A DNA stretch of 64,000 nucleotides from Nitrosarchaeum sp. (lineage in GTDB: Archaea > Thermoproteota > Nitrososphaeria > Nitrososphaerales > Nitrosopumilaceae), in the NCBI GenBank assembly GCA_023264875.1, contig JAHFUX010000003.1, positions 1 to 64,000 on the forward strand, read 5' to 3'. Made by a program: the position numbers and the translations under genes. Below are positions 42,406 to 51,103 of the stretch, piece by piece. Numbering within the stretch: position 1 is the first letter of the stretch; each line of letters starts with the position of its first letter. Under the pieces are notes generated by a model. It was not told the DNA's origin and did no database searches. It saw only the letters and a program-made list of their open reading frames with translations.

Positions 42406-42499
42406 GTTCCAGTGGTGTAGACCGGTCAAGCATACTGCCCTTTCAAGGCAGTGATCCCGGGTTCAAAATCTAACGATGAAAATCCCGGCTGGAGCACCA
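42406..42499 (+). tRNA. tRNA-Glu (anticodon TTC) with T-loop intron and encoded CCA
   Basis: The acceptor is GTTCCAG/CTGGAGC with discriminator A followed by genomic CCA. The anticodon stem CTGCC/GGCAG encloses CTTTCAA, anticodon TTC. The T-stem CCGGG/CCCGG encloses 22 bases instead of seven. Removing 15 bases restores the normal loop TTCAAAT. There is no intron in the anticodon loop. The product is needed for translation and for HemA-dependent tetrapyrrole synthesis. Confidence 0.95.
42468..42482 (+). other. 15-nt intron in the tRNA-Glu T-loop (between positions 59 and 60)
   Basis: The sequence around the insertion folds as a bulge-helix-bulge. The exon helix CCGGG/CCCGG is followed by a four-pair helix TTCA/TGAA, with three-base bulges AAA on the 5' side and AAT on the 3' side. 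Cutting after the second base of each bulge, as the archaeal splicing endonuclease does, removes exactly 15 bases and joins TTCAAA to T. The A runs allow a shift of a base or two in the ends. Confidence 0.85.
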
Positions 42500-42542
42500 A
42501 GATTTAATTACTAATGAGAAAGTTTTTTGAATAGGCCCAATC

Positions 42543-43394
42543 TTGGACAGGAAAAATATCGAGATTAATCCTTTACTTGAAACATATAGTAAGTATATCG
42601 ATAAAATCAACCAGGCATTAGATAGAGAATTATCACTATATTCAGAATCAGAATTCATTGAACCACTAAAATATTCCTTGGAGGGTGGAAAACGAATTAG
42701 ACCAATAATCTTAGTTTTGGCTGCCGAAAGTGTAGGAAAAATTGATGATAATACATTAGCAGCGTCATGTGCTGTAGAATTTTTACATATGGAATCTATC
42801 ATACATGACGACATTATAGATAACGAAACAATGCGAAGACAAAAAGAACCATTTCATATCAAATATGGATACAACACAAGTGTACTAACAGGAGATTTTG
42901 TTTTAGGGTTAATTCTTGCAATTTCTTCAAGATTAGACAATGCAAGAATAACAAAGGATTTGGCAACAACAGCAATGCTGATGAGTGAAGGAGAAATGAT
43001 AGAAAGCAGATTAGAAACAAGTGAAGATGTTACTTTTGATGATTATCTCAAAGTAATTGAATATAAAACTGCCACTGCATTTGAAGTGGCAGCAAGAATA
43101 GGTGCAATTATTGCAAATGGTAGTGAGGAAGAAATAGAAGCACTAACAGAATATGGAAAAAATATAGGAATTGCATATCAAATAAGAGATGATTTGTTAG
43201 ACTGGAAGAATGAAGATAAATTATTTAATTTATTAATCAAGAAAAGTTCTGATCCAAGAGATGTTTTCAATAAAATGGAAGAACTTCTAAAAAAATATTC
43301 TGACAAGGCCATAACAAGTTTAAGAAAAATTTCAGATAATGATGCAAAAATGAATTTGGATAATCTTATAAAATTTACAACGTTTAAGGCATAA
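42543..43394 (+). CDS. Second prenyl diphosphate synthase-like protein, shortened after the second Asp motif
   Basis: This 283-residue homologue with a TTG start has GGKRIRP, the first Asp motif IIHDDIIDNE, MRRQKEPFH, and the second Asp motif QIRDDLLDW. Residues before the first motif (MESIIH) are smaller than in IdsA, which would allow a longer product. The segment that normally follows the second Asp motif (GxDxxxGKxTLP, with a Lys binding diphosphate) is missing. The chain goes straight to KNEDKLFNLL and a short helical end. It may be a specialised synthase, one chain of a heteromer, or inactive. Confidence 0.82.
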   Translation: MDRKNIEINPLLETYSKYIDKINQALDRELSLYSESEFIEPLKYSLEGGKRIRPIILVLAAESVGKIDDNTLAASCAVEFLHMESIIHDDIIDNETMRRQKEPFHIKYGYNTSVLTGDFVLGLILAISSRLDNARITKDLATTAMLMSEGEMIESRLETSEDVTFDDYLKVIEYKTATAFEVAARIGAIIANGSEEEIEALTEYGKNIGIAYQIRDDLLDWKNEDKLFNLLIKKSSDPRDVFNKMEELLKKYSDKAITSLRKISDNDAKMNLDNLIKFTTFKA

Positions 43395-44868
43395 TACCTA
43401 AGCTAAGCGTTGGTGCAGCGAGTTCTACAAATTTAATAATTGGATCTGGATATACACCGAATCCTACCAAGAAAACTATTGAAAATATCATGATTGCAAT
43501 TACAGACTTTGGTTCAGATATTCTTTTTTCAGTTTCTCCTTCAAAGTACATTTTTCTTGTGATCCAACCATAGTAAGCTAATGATAAAGCACTGTTTAGA
43601 ACTCCAGCTATTGCAAGCCACGGTGCCCACCATATAGTTGAACCAGCATCCAATGCACCACCAAATAACATTATTTTACTCCAAAATCCAGCAAGTGGAG
43701 GTACACCAGCTAGAGCAAATAATGAGATTACCAATCCAAGTGATGTAATAGGCATTCTTCTACCAAGTCCTTTGAGTTTATCGATGTTAGTTACTGCAAG
43801 CGTGGTTACTATTCCTGTAACTGCTATGAATGCAGCACCTTTCATTACTGCGTGATTCAATATTTGGTATAGAGAACCTTGTAAACCAAGAGAGCTGTAT
43901 GGAGCTACTGCAAGTCCAATCAAAATGTAGCCTGCATGAGCAATACTAGAATATGCTAACATCCTTGCAAGATTCTTTTGCATGATTGCAGCGATGTTAC
44001 CAATGGTCATCGTCATCACAGCGATTATACCAAGAGCTAAAGTCCAATCAAGATTAAGTACAACCATTCCTAAAACAACTATTCGAATTGTCGCTGCAAA
44101 TCCTGCTTTCTTTGTTCCAGCTGCAAGTAAAGTGGTAATTGTTGGAGGTGCACCTTCATAAGTGTCAGGCAACCATTGATGGAAAGGCACCAGTCCCATT
44201 TTAAATCCAAATCCGGCAATAAACATTCCAACAGATAACAATGCTAACGGTAATAACGAAGGATCAAGAGTAGAATAACCCTGAATAACTTCACCAATAT
44301 TTGTTGAACCAGTTAATCCATAGGATAATGAAATTCCATAAACAATAATTGCAGATGATAATGCACCAAACAAGAAATACTTTAGTGCAGCTTCATTTGA
44401 GCTTGGATTCTTTTTCATAAATCCAACAAGAACGTATGTTGGAATGCTCATGAGCTCCCATGCAACAAATAACATCACCAGGTCAGTAGAATATGCTACT
44501 AACACCATACCGATTGTTGAAAGAAGTATTAAGGAATAGTAAACAGCAGGATAGTTCTTTTTTCGCATGTAATTAAAGGAGCCAACTGTAGTGAAGATTG
44601 CAACAATTAGCATCGCGATTGCAAAGAATCCACCAAATGCGTCATCTACAAGTACATCTTCAGAAAACAGAGCAGACGGAAGAATATTATCAGCAAGGAA
44701 TTGATATGCAACATATCCAATTGATGCAATCAATGCAGCAAATGCAATAACTGCATAAAATGAGTTTGAACCTTTTTCTTTTCTGGCAATGCTGATTATA
44801 GGTAACAAAACTCCTACTGTACCAAGTATTGCAATTATTACCAATGGAGTTGAACTGATTTCTAGCAT
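43384..44868 (-). CDS. nuoN: Complex I subunit N
   Basis: This 494-residue proton-channel subunit of the antiporter-like family has about 14 TM helices. Conserved charged residues lie in the membrane part: Glu in LFVAWELMSIPTYVLVGF and Lys in LAAGTKKAGFAA, with KNLARMLAYSSIAHAGYILIG. It is the last gene of the nuo operon and its end overlaps the convergent prenyl-synthase gene by 11 bases. Confidence 0.95.
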   Translation of the reverse strand: MLEISSTPLVIIAILGTVGVLLPIISIARKEKGSNSFYAVIAFAALIASIGYVAYQFLADNILPSALFSEDVLVDDAFGGFFAIAMLIVAIFTTVGSFNYMRKKNYPAVYYSLILLSTIGMVLVAYSTDLVMLFVAWELMSIPTYVLVGFMKKNPSSNEAALKYFLFGALSSAIIVYGISLSYGLTGSTNIGEVIQGYSTLDPSLLPLALLSVGMFIAGFGFKMGLVPFHQWLPDTYEGAPPTITTLLAAGTKKAGFAATIRIVVLGMVVLNLDWTLALGIIAVMTMTIGNIAAIMQKNLARMLAYSSIAHAGYILIGLAVAPYSSLGLQGSLYQILNHAVMKGAAFIAVTGIVTTLAVTNIDKLKGLGRRMPITSLGLVISLFALAGVPPLAGFWSKIMLFGGALDAGSTIWWAPWLAIAGVLNSALSLAYYGWITRKMYFEGETEKRISEPKSVIAIMIFSIVFLVGFGVYPDPIIKFVELAAPTLSLGIMP

Positions 44869-44881
44869 CTCACATTATCTC

Positions 44882-46960
44882 CTATATCAACAATATCAGG
44901 ACTACAAATAACAATCCTGCCCCAAATACAAATAGATAAGACTGGGTTACACCAGTTTGAGTTCCTTGAACTACTTTGGCACTCCAACCAACTGCTTTTT
45001 GTAATCCATTATTCATTCCATAATCAATAACAGTCTTTTCAAAATATCTGAATACTCCTCTTGAAAGCCATAAGGGAGCTACAACAAAGCACCAATAGAC
45101 AATTGCATTAAGATAAAATCGATTTAGAATAACTTTATGAATAGCAGAAAAGAAAATATTGGAATTTACAAATTTAACAGGATCAACCCATCTGCCAATA
45201 TAGAACACATATCCTAATCCAGTTCCAATCGCAAAAGCAGATAATGATGCAGCGAGTGCAACTGGATTAATTCCATCTAAGAATCCAGGCAATATTGAAT
45301 TTTCAATTTCGTTATGTACAGAATGGATTCCAAATGATTCCTCAAGATAATCTGTAAATAATTCATGTAGTCCGCCTTCAAACGATAAGCCAACTAGACC
45401 AATGGCAATTGTTAGTACTGCAAGAATTCCATATGGTACCCACATAGATAATGATGCTTCATGAATATGATGTCCCTCTTCTTCCATTTTTTGAATATGT
45501 TTACTCTTTGAACCATAGAAGACCAGCCCAAGCATTCGAGTTGTGTAAAATGCAGTTAATATTGCAGTCAATACAGCAATTGCAAATATTGGTATGGTCC
45601 ATTCATGTCCTGATGTATAAATTGCACCAAAGATAGAATCCTTACTCCAGAAACCAGTTGTGATAAACGGTGCACCCATTAATCCAAGACCTGCAGCCCA
45701 CATAAACACATAAGTCTTTTTCATGTTTTTGCGTAATCCACCCATATCAGTCATGAATCTTGAACCAACAACATGCAGTAATGAACCTGCAGCCATGAAC
45801 AATGATGCCTTAAACATTGCATGTGAAATTAGATGAAAGAAACCTGCGGTATATCCGTTAACAAATTGTTGTGATAATCCAGCAATACCTAGGACCATCA
45901 TCATATAACCAATCTGAGAACCAGTAGAGTATGCAAGTACTTTTTTAATTTCAGAATTAACCATACCCTGAAGTCCTAAGAGAAGGGCAGTGGTAGCACC
46001 AACGAGAAGAATTACTTCAAAGAATTGATCTGCTAGAATTCCAGCAGCGCTTAAAGCAAAAACCAACGGTGCCAGTCTCATAACTAGGAAAACACCTGCT
46101 TTTACCATTGTTGCAGCATGAATTAAAGCAGAAACTGCTGTTGGACCAGTCATTGCCTCTAAGAGCCATTCATTTAGTGGGAATTGTGCAGATTTGCCAA
46201 CAGCGCCACCAAATAATAAAATGAATGCAGGTACTAAGAGACCTTGTGCAGACATTGCTGTTGCCCAAGTTGTATCATGCATTAATTCTCTAAATCCAAA
46301 TGTTCCGGCAAATAAAAATATCAAAAGCATACCTGCAATCATCATAACATCACCAACTTTGGTCATGATGAAAGCTTTCATACCAGCATGAGTTGGTGAG
46401 TAATAATCTAAAAGACCAAGAACAGTTCGTCCTTCAGTACCAACATGATCTTTCTTTTTATCACGATACCAAAAGCTGATCAATGCATAAGATGCAAGTC
46501 CTACACCTTCCCAGCCAAAGAATACTTGTAACAAATTATCAGATAATACAATTAATTGCATTGAACCAATAAAGAACAACATCCAGAACCAAAATCTTGT
46601 GATTGATTTATCACCTTTCATGTATCCTGTACTGTAAATCATAATGAGAAATGAAATCCATCCAACTACATTTGCCATAATTATTGAAAGTGGATCAGCT
46701 AATACACCTGCTTTCAAACCAATAGAATCAATCCAAGATATTTGATCATGAATTTCATGTGCTTCCAATGCCATTGGTAATAGAGATGCTGCAGAAAGTG
46801 CACTCATCAAAGCAAATCCAACTGCTGCATATCCAGTTGCGTGTTTTGATATTTTTCCAATTCCCGGTATTATCAATGCAGCAATAAAAGGCAGTATCCA
46901 AACTAACCAAGCACTTGCAGCACCTACATCAAATGGTAAACCTAACACTTCAGTTGCCAT
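44882..46960 (-). CDS. nuoL: Complex I subunit L
   Basis: This 692-residue, distal antiporter-like proton-channel subunit has the core motif VFFGWEGVGLASYALISFWY with its key Glu, LLEAMTGPTAVSALIHAATMVKAG with a Lys, and LAYSTGSQIGYMM. The C-terminal extension (about 550-692) should form the lateral helix that clamps the membrane arm. Here nuoM comes before nuoL in transcription order, the reverse of the E. coli order. Confidence 0.96.
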   Translation of the reverse strand: MATEVLGLPFDVGAASAWLVWILPFIAALIIPGIGKISKHATGYAAVGFALMSALSAASLLPMALEAHEIHDQISWIDSIGLKAGVLADPLSIIMANVVGWISFLIMIYSTGYMKGDKSITRFWFWMLFFIGSMQLIVLSDNLLQVFFGWEGVGLASYALISFWYRDKKKDHVGTEGRTVLGLLDYYSPTHAGMKAFIMTKVGDVMMIAGMLLIFLFAGTFGFRELMHDTTWATAMSAQGLLVPAFILLFGGAVGKSAQFPLNEWLLEAMTGPTAVSALIHAATMVKAGVFLVMRLAPLVFALSAAGILADQFFEVILLVGATTALLLGLQGMVNSEIKKVLAYSTGSQIGYMMMVLGIAGLSQQFVNGYTAGFFHLISHAMFKASLFMAAGSLLHVVGSRFMTDMGGLRKNMKKTYVFMWAAGLGLMGAPFITTGFWSKDSIFGAIYTSGHEWTIPIFAIAVLTAILTAFYTTRMLGLVFYGSKSKHIQKMEEEGHHIHEASLSMWVPYGILAVLTIAIGLVGLSFEGGLHELFTDYLEESFGIHSVHNEIENSILPGFLDGINPVALAASLSAFAIGTGLGYVFYIGRWVDPVKFVNSNIFFSAIHKVILNRFYLNAIVYWCFVVAPLWLSRGVFRYFEKTVIDYGMNNGLQKAVGWSAKVVQGTQTGVTQSYLFVFGAGLLFVVLILLI

Positions 46961-46963
46961 AAA

Positions 46964-48517
46964 CTAAACCCCCAGTACTCCATTCATGTATGGAATTATT
47001 TGATTAAAGAATATGTCAGGATAAATTCCTAGAACTATTGTAAATCCTGCAAGTACCATCATTGGTGCAGTCATATACCAACTTCCTTCTTTAACATTAT
47101 CAAGATGTTCTGGTAGTTTTCCAAAGAAGACACGTTTTAGCATCCAAAGAATGTAAGACATTGTTAACGCAGTTGCAACAAGACCTAAACCAAATGTGAC
47201 GGCTCTAACGGTAGAACCATCTTCAATAGCAGTTTCTAATGCTCCATAAAATAGAGTCCATTCACCCATAAAGCCGCTAGTTGGTGGCACTCCCATAATT
47301 GTCAATGCACCAATCACTGCACAAACAGCAGTTATTGGCATCTTACCAGCTAACCCACCTAGCTGAGAAATATTTCTAGTACCAACTTTAACAATTATAA
47401 TTCCAGCCATCATGAAGAGGATGCCTTTACCAAGTGCATGTGTGACATACATCATCTCAGCGCCAGATAACCCAAGAACAGACATGGAGCCAATTCCAAA
47501 TAGAATGTAACCCATTTGACTGATACTAGAATATGCAAGTAATCGTTTGATATCATCTTGCATTAATGCCATCGCACCACCGTAAATCATTGTAACAAGA
47601 CCCCAAATGTGGAACCAAATTGAAAGGTCGGCAAATGTGTTTGGTAAAAATTCCACAATTAATCTGAAAATACCATAAGCACCAATGCCAATCATTGCAG
47701 GGGATAATAATGCACTAATTGGAGTTGGTGCGGAACCGTGAACCCATGGAAGCCATATGTGGAACATGAATACTGCAAGTTTGACTCCAAGTCCAATTGA
47801 AATTGCAATAGCTGAAAACATCAGAATATTTTGTGGAATTTCTGATTCTTGAATATCTGCAAAGTCAAAACTTCCAATTGTAAGGCCAATCATTAAAAAT
47901 CCTAATAGTAAAACAACGGCACCTGCATGAGTCCAAAACAAGAACATTAAACCGATTTTTCTTCTTGGACCAGCACCCCATAGAGCAACTAAAAAGAAAC
48001 CAGGAATCAACATTATCTCAAAGAATACATAGAATTCAATTAAGTTGGTAGACAGTACAGTACCAAGCATTCCCATTGCAAAGACAAGATAAAGAGCAAA
48101 GTAAAGTCCAGACTTGGCATTAACATAGTTTGAAAGAGAAGAGGATTCAATTATTGTTGAATTACCGCTAGTTGATGTAATTTCGTGTTGTTCTTCCTCG
48201 TATTGTTCATGAAATCTGTGAATCATGTAGGGTTTTGAATAAAGTACCAAAATTGTACTTAGTACGTAAATCATAATAGCAAATGGAGATGCTAAACCAT
48301 CCAATAGGAAACCAAATTCACCGAACTGTTCTGTCCACGGATAATGTTCTTCGGTAGTACCACTTAATGTAGATAGAATAATCAATACAGTAGCATAAAG
48401 CAGAATGCCAAAGGTAAACCACATTGCAGGTGTAGGACCTATTTTTCTTCCAATTATGTATGCAATTGGAGATAATAGTAAAGGCAAGAAAACTGCCTGT
48501 AAAAGTGCATATTCCAT
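46964..48517 (-). CDS. nuoM: Complex I subunit M
   Basis: This 517-residue antiporter-like subunit has EFYVFFEIMLIPGFFLVALWG with its conserved Glu, LWLPWVHGSAPTPISALLSPAMIG, and LLAYSSISQMGYILFG. A hydrophilic insert near residues 105-130 (HEQYEEEQHEITSTSGN) lies in a loop and is not typical of E. coli NuoM. It shares one base with nuoK upstream and is four bases from nuoL downstream. Confidence 0.96.
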   Translation of the reverse strand: MEYALLQAVFLPLLLSPIAYIIGRKIGPTPAMWFTFGILLYATVLIILSTLSGTTEEHYPWTEQFGEFGFLLDGLASPFAIMIYVLSTILVLYSKPYMIHRFHEQYEEEQHEITSTSGNSTIIESSSLSNYVNAKSGLYFALYLVFAMGMLGTVLSTNLIEFYVFFEIMLIPGFFLVALWGAGPRRKIGLMFLFWTHAGAVVLLLGFLMIGLTIGSFDFADIQESEIPQNILMFSAIAISIGLGVKLAVFMFHIWLPWVHGSAPTPISALLSPAMIGIGAYGIFRLIVEFLPNTFADLSIWFHIWGLVTMIYGGAMALMQDDIKRLLAYSSISQMGYILFGIGSMSVLGLSGAEMMYVTHALGKGILFMMAGIIIVKVGTRNISQLGGLAGKMPITAVCAVIGALTIMGVPPTSGFMGEWTLFYGALETAIEDGSTVRAVTFGLGLVATALTMSYILWMLKRVFFGKLPEHLDNVKEGSWYMTAPMMVLAGFTIVLGIYPDIFFNQIIPYMNGVLGV

Positions 48518-48822
48518 TATCCTTTCAAGCTCCTAAAGTCTGCAATGTCAATATTCTGATACATACGATATGCTACAATAATTAATGAAAGTCCAACTGC
48601 AACTTCAGCTGCAGCGATTGCAATTGAAAATAATGCTAATGTTTGACCACCACTATGTGGTAAGAATCTTCCAAATGCAACCAAGTTAAGATTTGCTGCG
48701 TTGATAATTATTTCAACTGCAAATAACATTCGAATGGCATTTCTCTTTACAGACAAACCATAAATTCCAATACCCAAAAGGGCAACAGATACTAGAACAA
48801 AATCAATCAGTTCGTTGCTCAT
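48517..48822 (-). CDS. nuoK: Complex I subunit K
   Basis: This 101-residue, three-TM subunit next to the quinone end of the membrane arm has the two conserved membrane Glu residues in LFAVEIIINAANLNLVAF and AIAAAEVAVGLSLIIVAY. Both are needed for proton transfer in known complexes. It overlaps nuoJ by 20 bases and nuoM by one. Confidence 0.96.
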   Translation of the reverse strand: MSNELIDFVLVSVALLGIGIYGLSVKRNAIRMLFAVEIIINAANLNLVAFGRFLPHSGGQTLALFSIAIAAAEVAVGLSLIIVAYRMYQNIDIADFRSLKG

Positions 48823-49324
48823 TTTCTACATCCTCTCTTCTTGCTAAAATCAGTGCACCGGTAACTGAACCTGTTAAGATTAGTGCCATTAAAATCAAAG
48901 CTGGCCAATAATATGTTAGAAAGTCTGCACCAATATTTCTAAAATCAACTGCCGGTTCATCAGTAGTTATTGTTTTGATACCAGAATTCATTATAATTGA
49001 ACCTAATGCAACCATAAAAACTAGCATAAGTGCAATGCCAACAAATTTTCTTCTTTTATCTTCAACTTTCTTGAAAATAAGTTCTCTTTTCACTAGCATA
49101 ACGGTAAACAAAATTAAAACTGCAATAGAACCTACGTAGACTGCTAGTTGGAACATTGCAACAAATGGTGAATCCAAAAGTAAAAAGAATCCAGCAATTC
49201 CACCAAGAGTTCCCATCAAAGCAATCGAACCATAAATTAAAGATCTTAATTCTAGTGCAGCTATTGCAGAGCCAATTGTAATTACAGATAATGCAAGAAA
49301 TATAGCATCAGCCATGTGTTGCAC
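48803..49324 (-). CDS. nuoJ: Complex I subunit J
   Basis: This 173-residue, five-TM subunit has the conserved third helix region FQLAVYVGSIAVLILFTVML (with its Tyr-Val-Gly kink) characteristic of NuoJ/ND6. It overlaps nuoI by 17 bases and nuoK by 20, consistent with coupled translation across the operon. Confidence 0.94.
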   Translation of the reverse strand: MQHMADAIFLALSVITIGSAIAALELRSLIYGSIALMGTLGGIAGFFLLLDSPFVAMFQLAVYVGSIAVLILFTVMLVKRELIFKKVEDKRRKFVGIALMLVFMVALGSIIMNSGIKTITTDEPAVDFRNIGADFLTYYWPALILMALILTGSVTGALILARREDVENEQRTD

Positions 49325-49805
49325 CTCGATCAGTAATTTTTATTTCAGAATCTTGAGAAACAAATGGTTTTACTTGAAGTTGGGCTGGTGTGTAAATCAA
49401 ACCTTCCTTGCTAAATGAAGAAAGTTCATAGTCATTCGTCATGTACAATGCATAAAATGGACATGCATCAACACATAATCCACAAAATACACATTTGCCA
49501 TAATCAATTTGTGGCATGATAGCTTTTTTATTATGTTTGTATTCTTCTGGAACTTTTACCATGGCAATTGCTTCTGCTACTCCCTCACATGCAATGGAAC
49601 ACAGCTGACAGCCAGTACAATGATCATGAAATAACATATGACGGCCTTTATAACCTGCAATTCCGACACCTGTGGAAGGATCAAATTGATAACCATCACC
49701 AACAAACTTTAGTTTCTCTTCAGGATATCGTAATGTAAATCGTTTAATGGCTAAATGCTTAATTCCTGAATTTAATGCCTTGATAATACCAGTAGCTGTA
49801 TTCAT
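49308..49805 (-). CDS. nuoI: Complex I subunit I (two [4Fe-4S] ferredoxin-type)
   Basis: This 165-residue peripheral subunit has two complete cluster motifs, CTGCQLCSIACEG and CVFCGLCVDACPF (clusters N6a/N6b). They pass electrons to N2 in NuoB. With nuoEFG absent, this protein is the likely entry point for electrons from a soluble donor such as ferredoxin; this is inference. A DRGATHG C-terminus overlaps nuoJ. Confidence 0.96.
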   Translation of the reverse strand: MNTATGIIKALNSGIKHLAIKRFTLRYPEEKLKFVGDGYQFDPSTGVGIAGYKGRHMLFHDHCTGCQLCSIACEGVAEAIAMVKVPEEYKHNKKAIMPQIDYGKCVFCGLCVDACPFYALYMTNDYELSSFSKEGLIYTPAQLQVKPFVSQDSEIKITDRGATHG

Positions 49806-51103
49806 TACAATATTCCTCCAGGTCCCAAGACTCCAGCGTACAACAAACCGAGTGCTATAAAGATGTTAACGAATGCAAGTCCAATTAGTTTGTACCAACC
49901 AAGACTCAATAACATATCAATTCTGATTCTTGGGAAAACTCCTCGTGGTAATAAAATGAAAAAGATTACTCCTACTGTTTTTAGTACAAACCACAAAACG
50001 CCGTTTAGCATCTCTTGTGAAAATACTGGCAATCCGGGAATTTTAGCAGTGATTGGACCCATTACTATTCCATCAGTGATAATTTCTTCAGGGAAAGGAG
50101 GCCAAATCATTGGTCCAGACCAACCACCAAGGAATAAAACAACAAACAATGCTGCAAATGCATAAAGTTTCAAGTATGTTCCTAATTGAACAAGACCGTA
50201 AATCATTCCAGAAAATTCAGTTAACCAACCAGCAACAATTTCACTTTCTGCTTCTGGTAAATCAAATGGAATTCTTTCTAATTCTGCCAATATCGTAATA
50301 AAGAAAATAATTGCACCAATTGGTAAAAATATAATCCATGGAAAATTAGATTGACTGGCAACAATTTCAGAAAGATTCAGAGTCCCTGTAAGAATCACTA
50401 CCCCCAATAACGAAAGAATCAATGGAATTTCAAAAGACACCATTTGATGTAACGCTCTTATTCCACCAATGAATGGGAATTTACTATTCGAAGACCATGC
50501 AGAAAGAATAGTTATGATTGGAAAGAATCCAATAATTGCAAAGACTGCTAACAATCCAACATCGACATCTGCAACTACCCACCCTGGTGCAACTGGAATT
50601 AATGCGACAAATGCTGCTGCTGTTGCGACAAATATTATTGGAGCCGCCCAGAAAATTGGTTTGTCAGCTTTTGCAGGAATAATAATTTCTTTTGAGAGTA
50701 GCTTTAGTCCATCCCCCATTAATTGTAAGATTCCTTCAAATTTTCCACAGTAAAAAGGACCTACTCTAAGTTGTAATTTTGCCAACATTTTTCTTTCTAT
50801 AAAGATTGTTCCAGCTGCAATTAATGCTGCAAATCCAAATCCAGGGAAAGCAGCAATTTTAAACAAATCAGTAGTCATGAAAGCTTTCAAGATTGGAAGA
50901 GTTCTAGAAGGATCTGCTAACCATGTCAATGCAAGAAACGGTGTAAGTAATTCACCGTTAATTACAGGCATTTCAATATAGAATAAAATTATAAAAACAG
51001 CTGGGAGACCTATTAATACAAAGATAAGAAGTATCCAAAATACATTATCTAAAATAGATTTTACAAATTCGCTAAATTTGAAATTGGGTGCAATGACAGA
51101 CAT
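49805..51103 (-). CDS. nuoH: Complex I subunit H, with N-terminal extension
   Basis: This 432-residue membrane subunit forms part of the quinone site. The conserved TIFIERKMLAKLQLRVGP lies unusually far in (about residue 108), because an extra segment including one more TM helix precedes it. E. coli NuoH is about 325 residues. IPFDLPEAESEIVAGWLTEFSG carries the conserved acidic loop. It abuts nuoD and shares one base with nuoI. Confidence 0.95.
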   Translation of the reverse strand: MSVIAPNFKFSEFVKSILDNVFWILLIFVLIGLPAVFIILFYIEMPVINGELLTPFLALTWLADPSRTLPILKAFMTTDLFKIAAFPGFGFAALIAAGTIFIERKMLAKLQLRVGPFYCGKFEGILQLMGDGLKLLSKEIIIPAKADKPIFWAAPIIFVATAAAFVALIPVAPGWVVADVDVGLLAVFAIIGFFPIITILSAWSSNSKFPFIGGIRALHQMVSFEIPLILSLLGVVILTGTLNLSEIVASQSNFPWIIFLPIGAIIFFITILAELERIPFDLPEAESEIVAGWLTEFSGMIYGLVQLGTYLKLYAFAALFVVLFLGGWSGPMIWPPFPEEIITDGIVMGPITAKIPGLPVFSQEMLNGVLWFVLKTVGVIFFILLPRGVFPRIRIDMLLSLGWYKLIGLAFVNIFIALGLLYAGVLGPGGIL

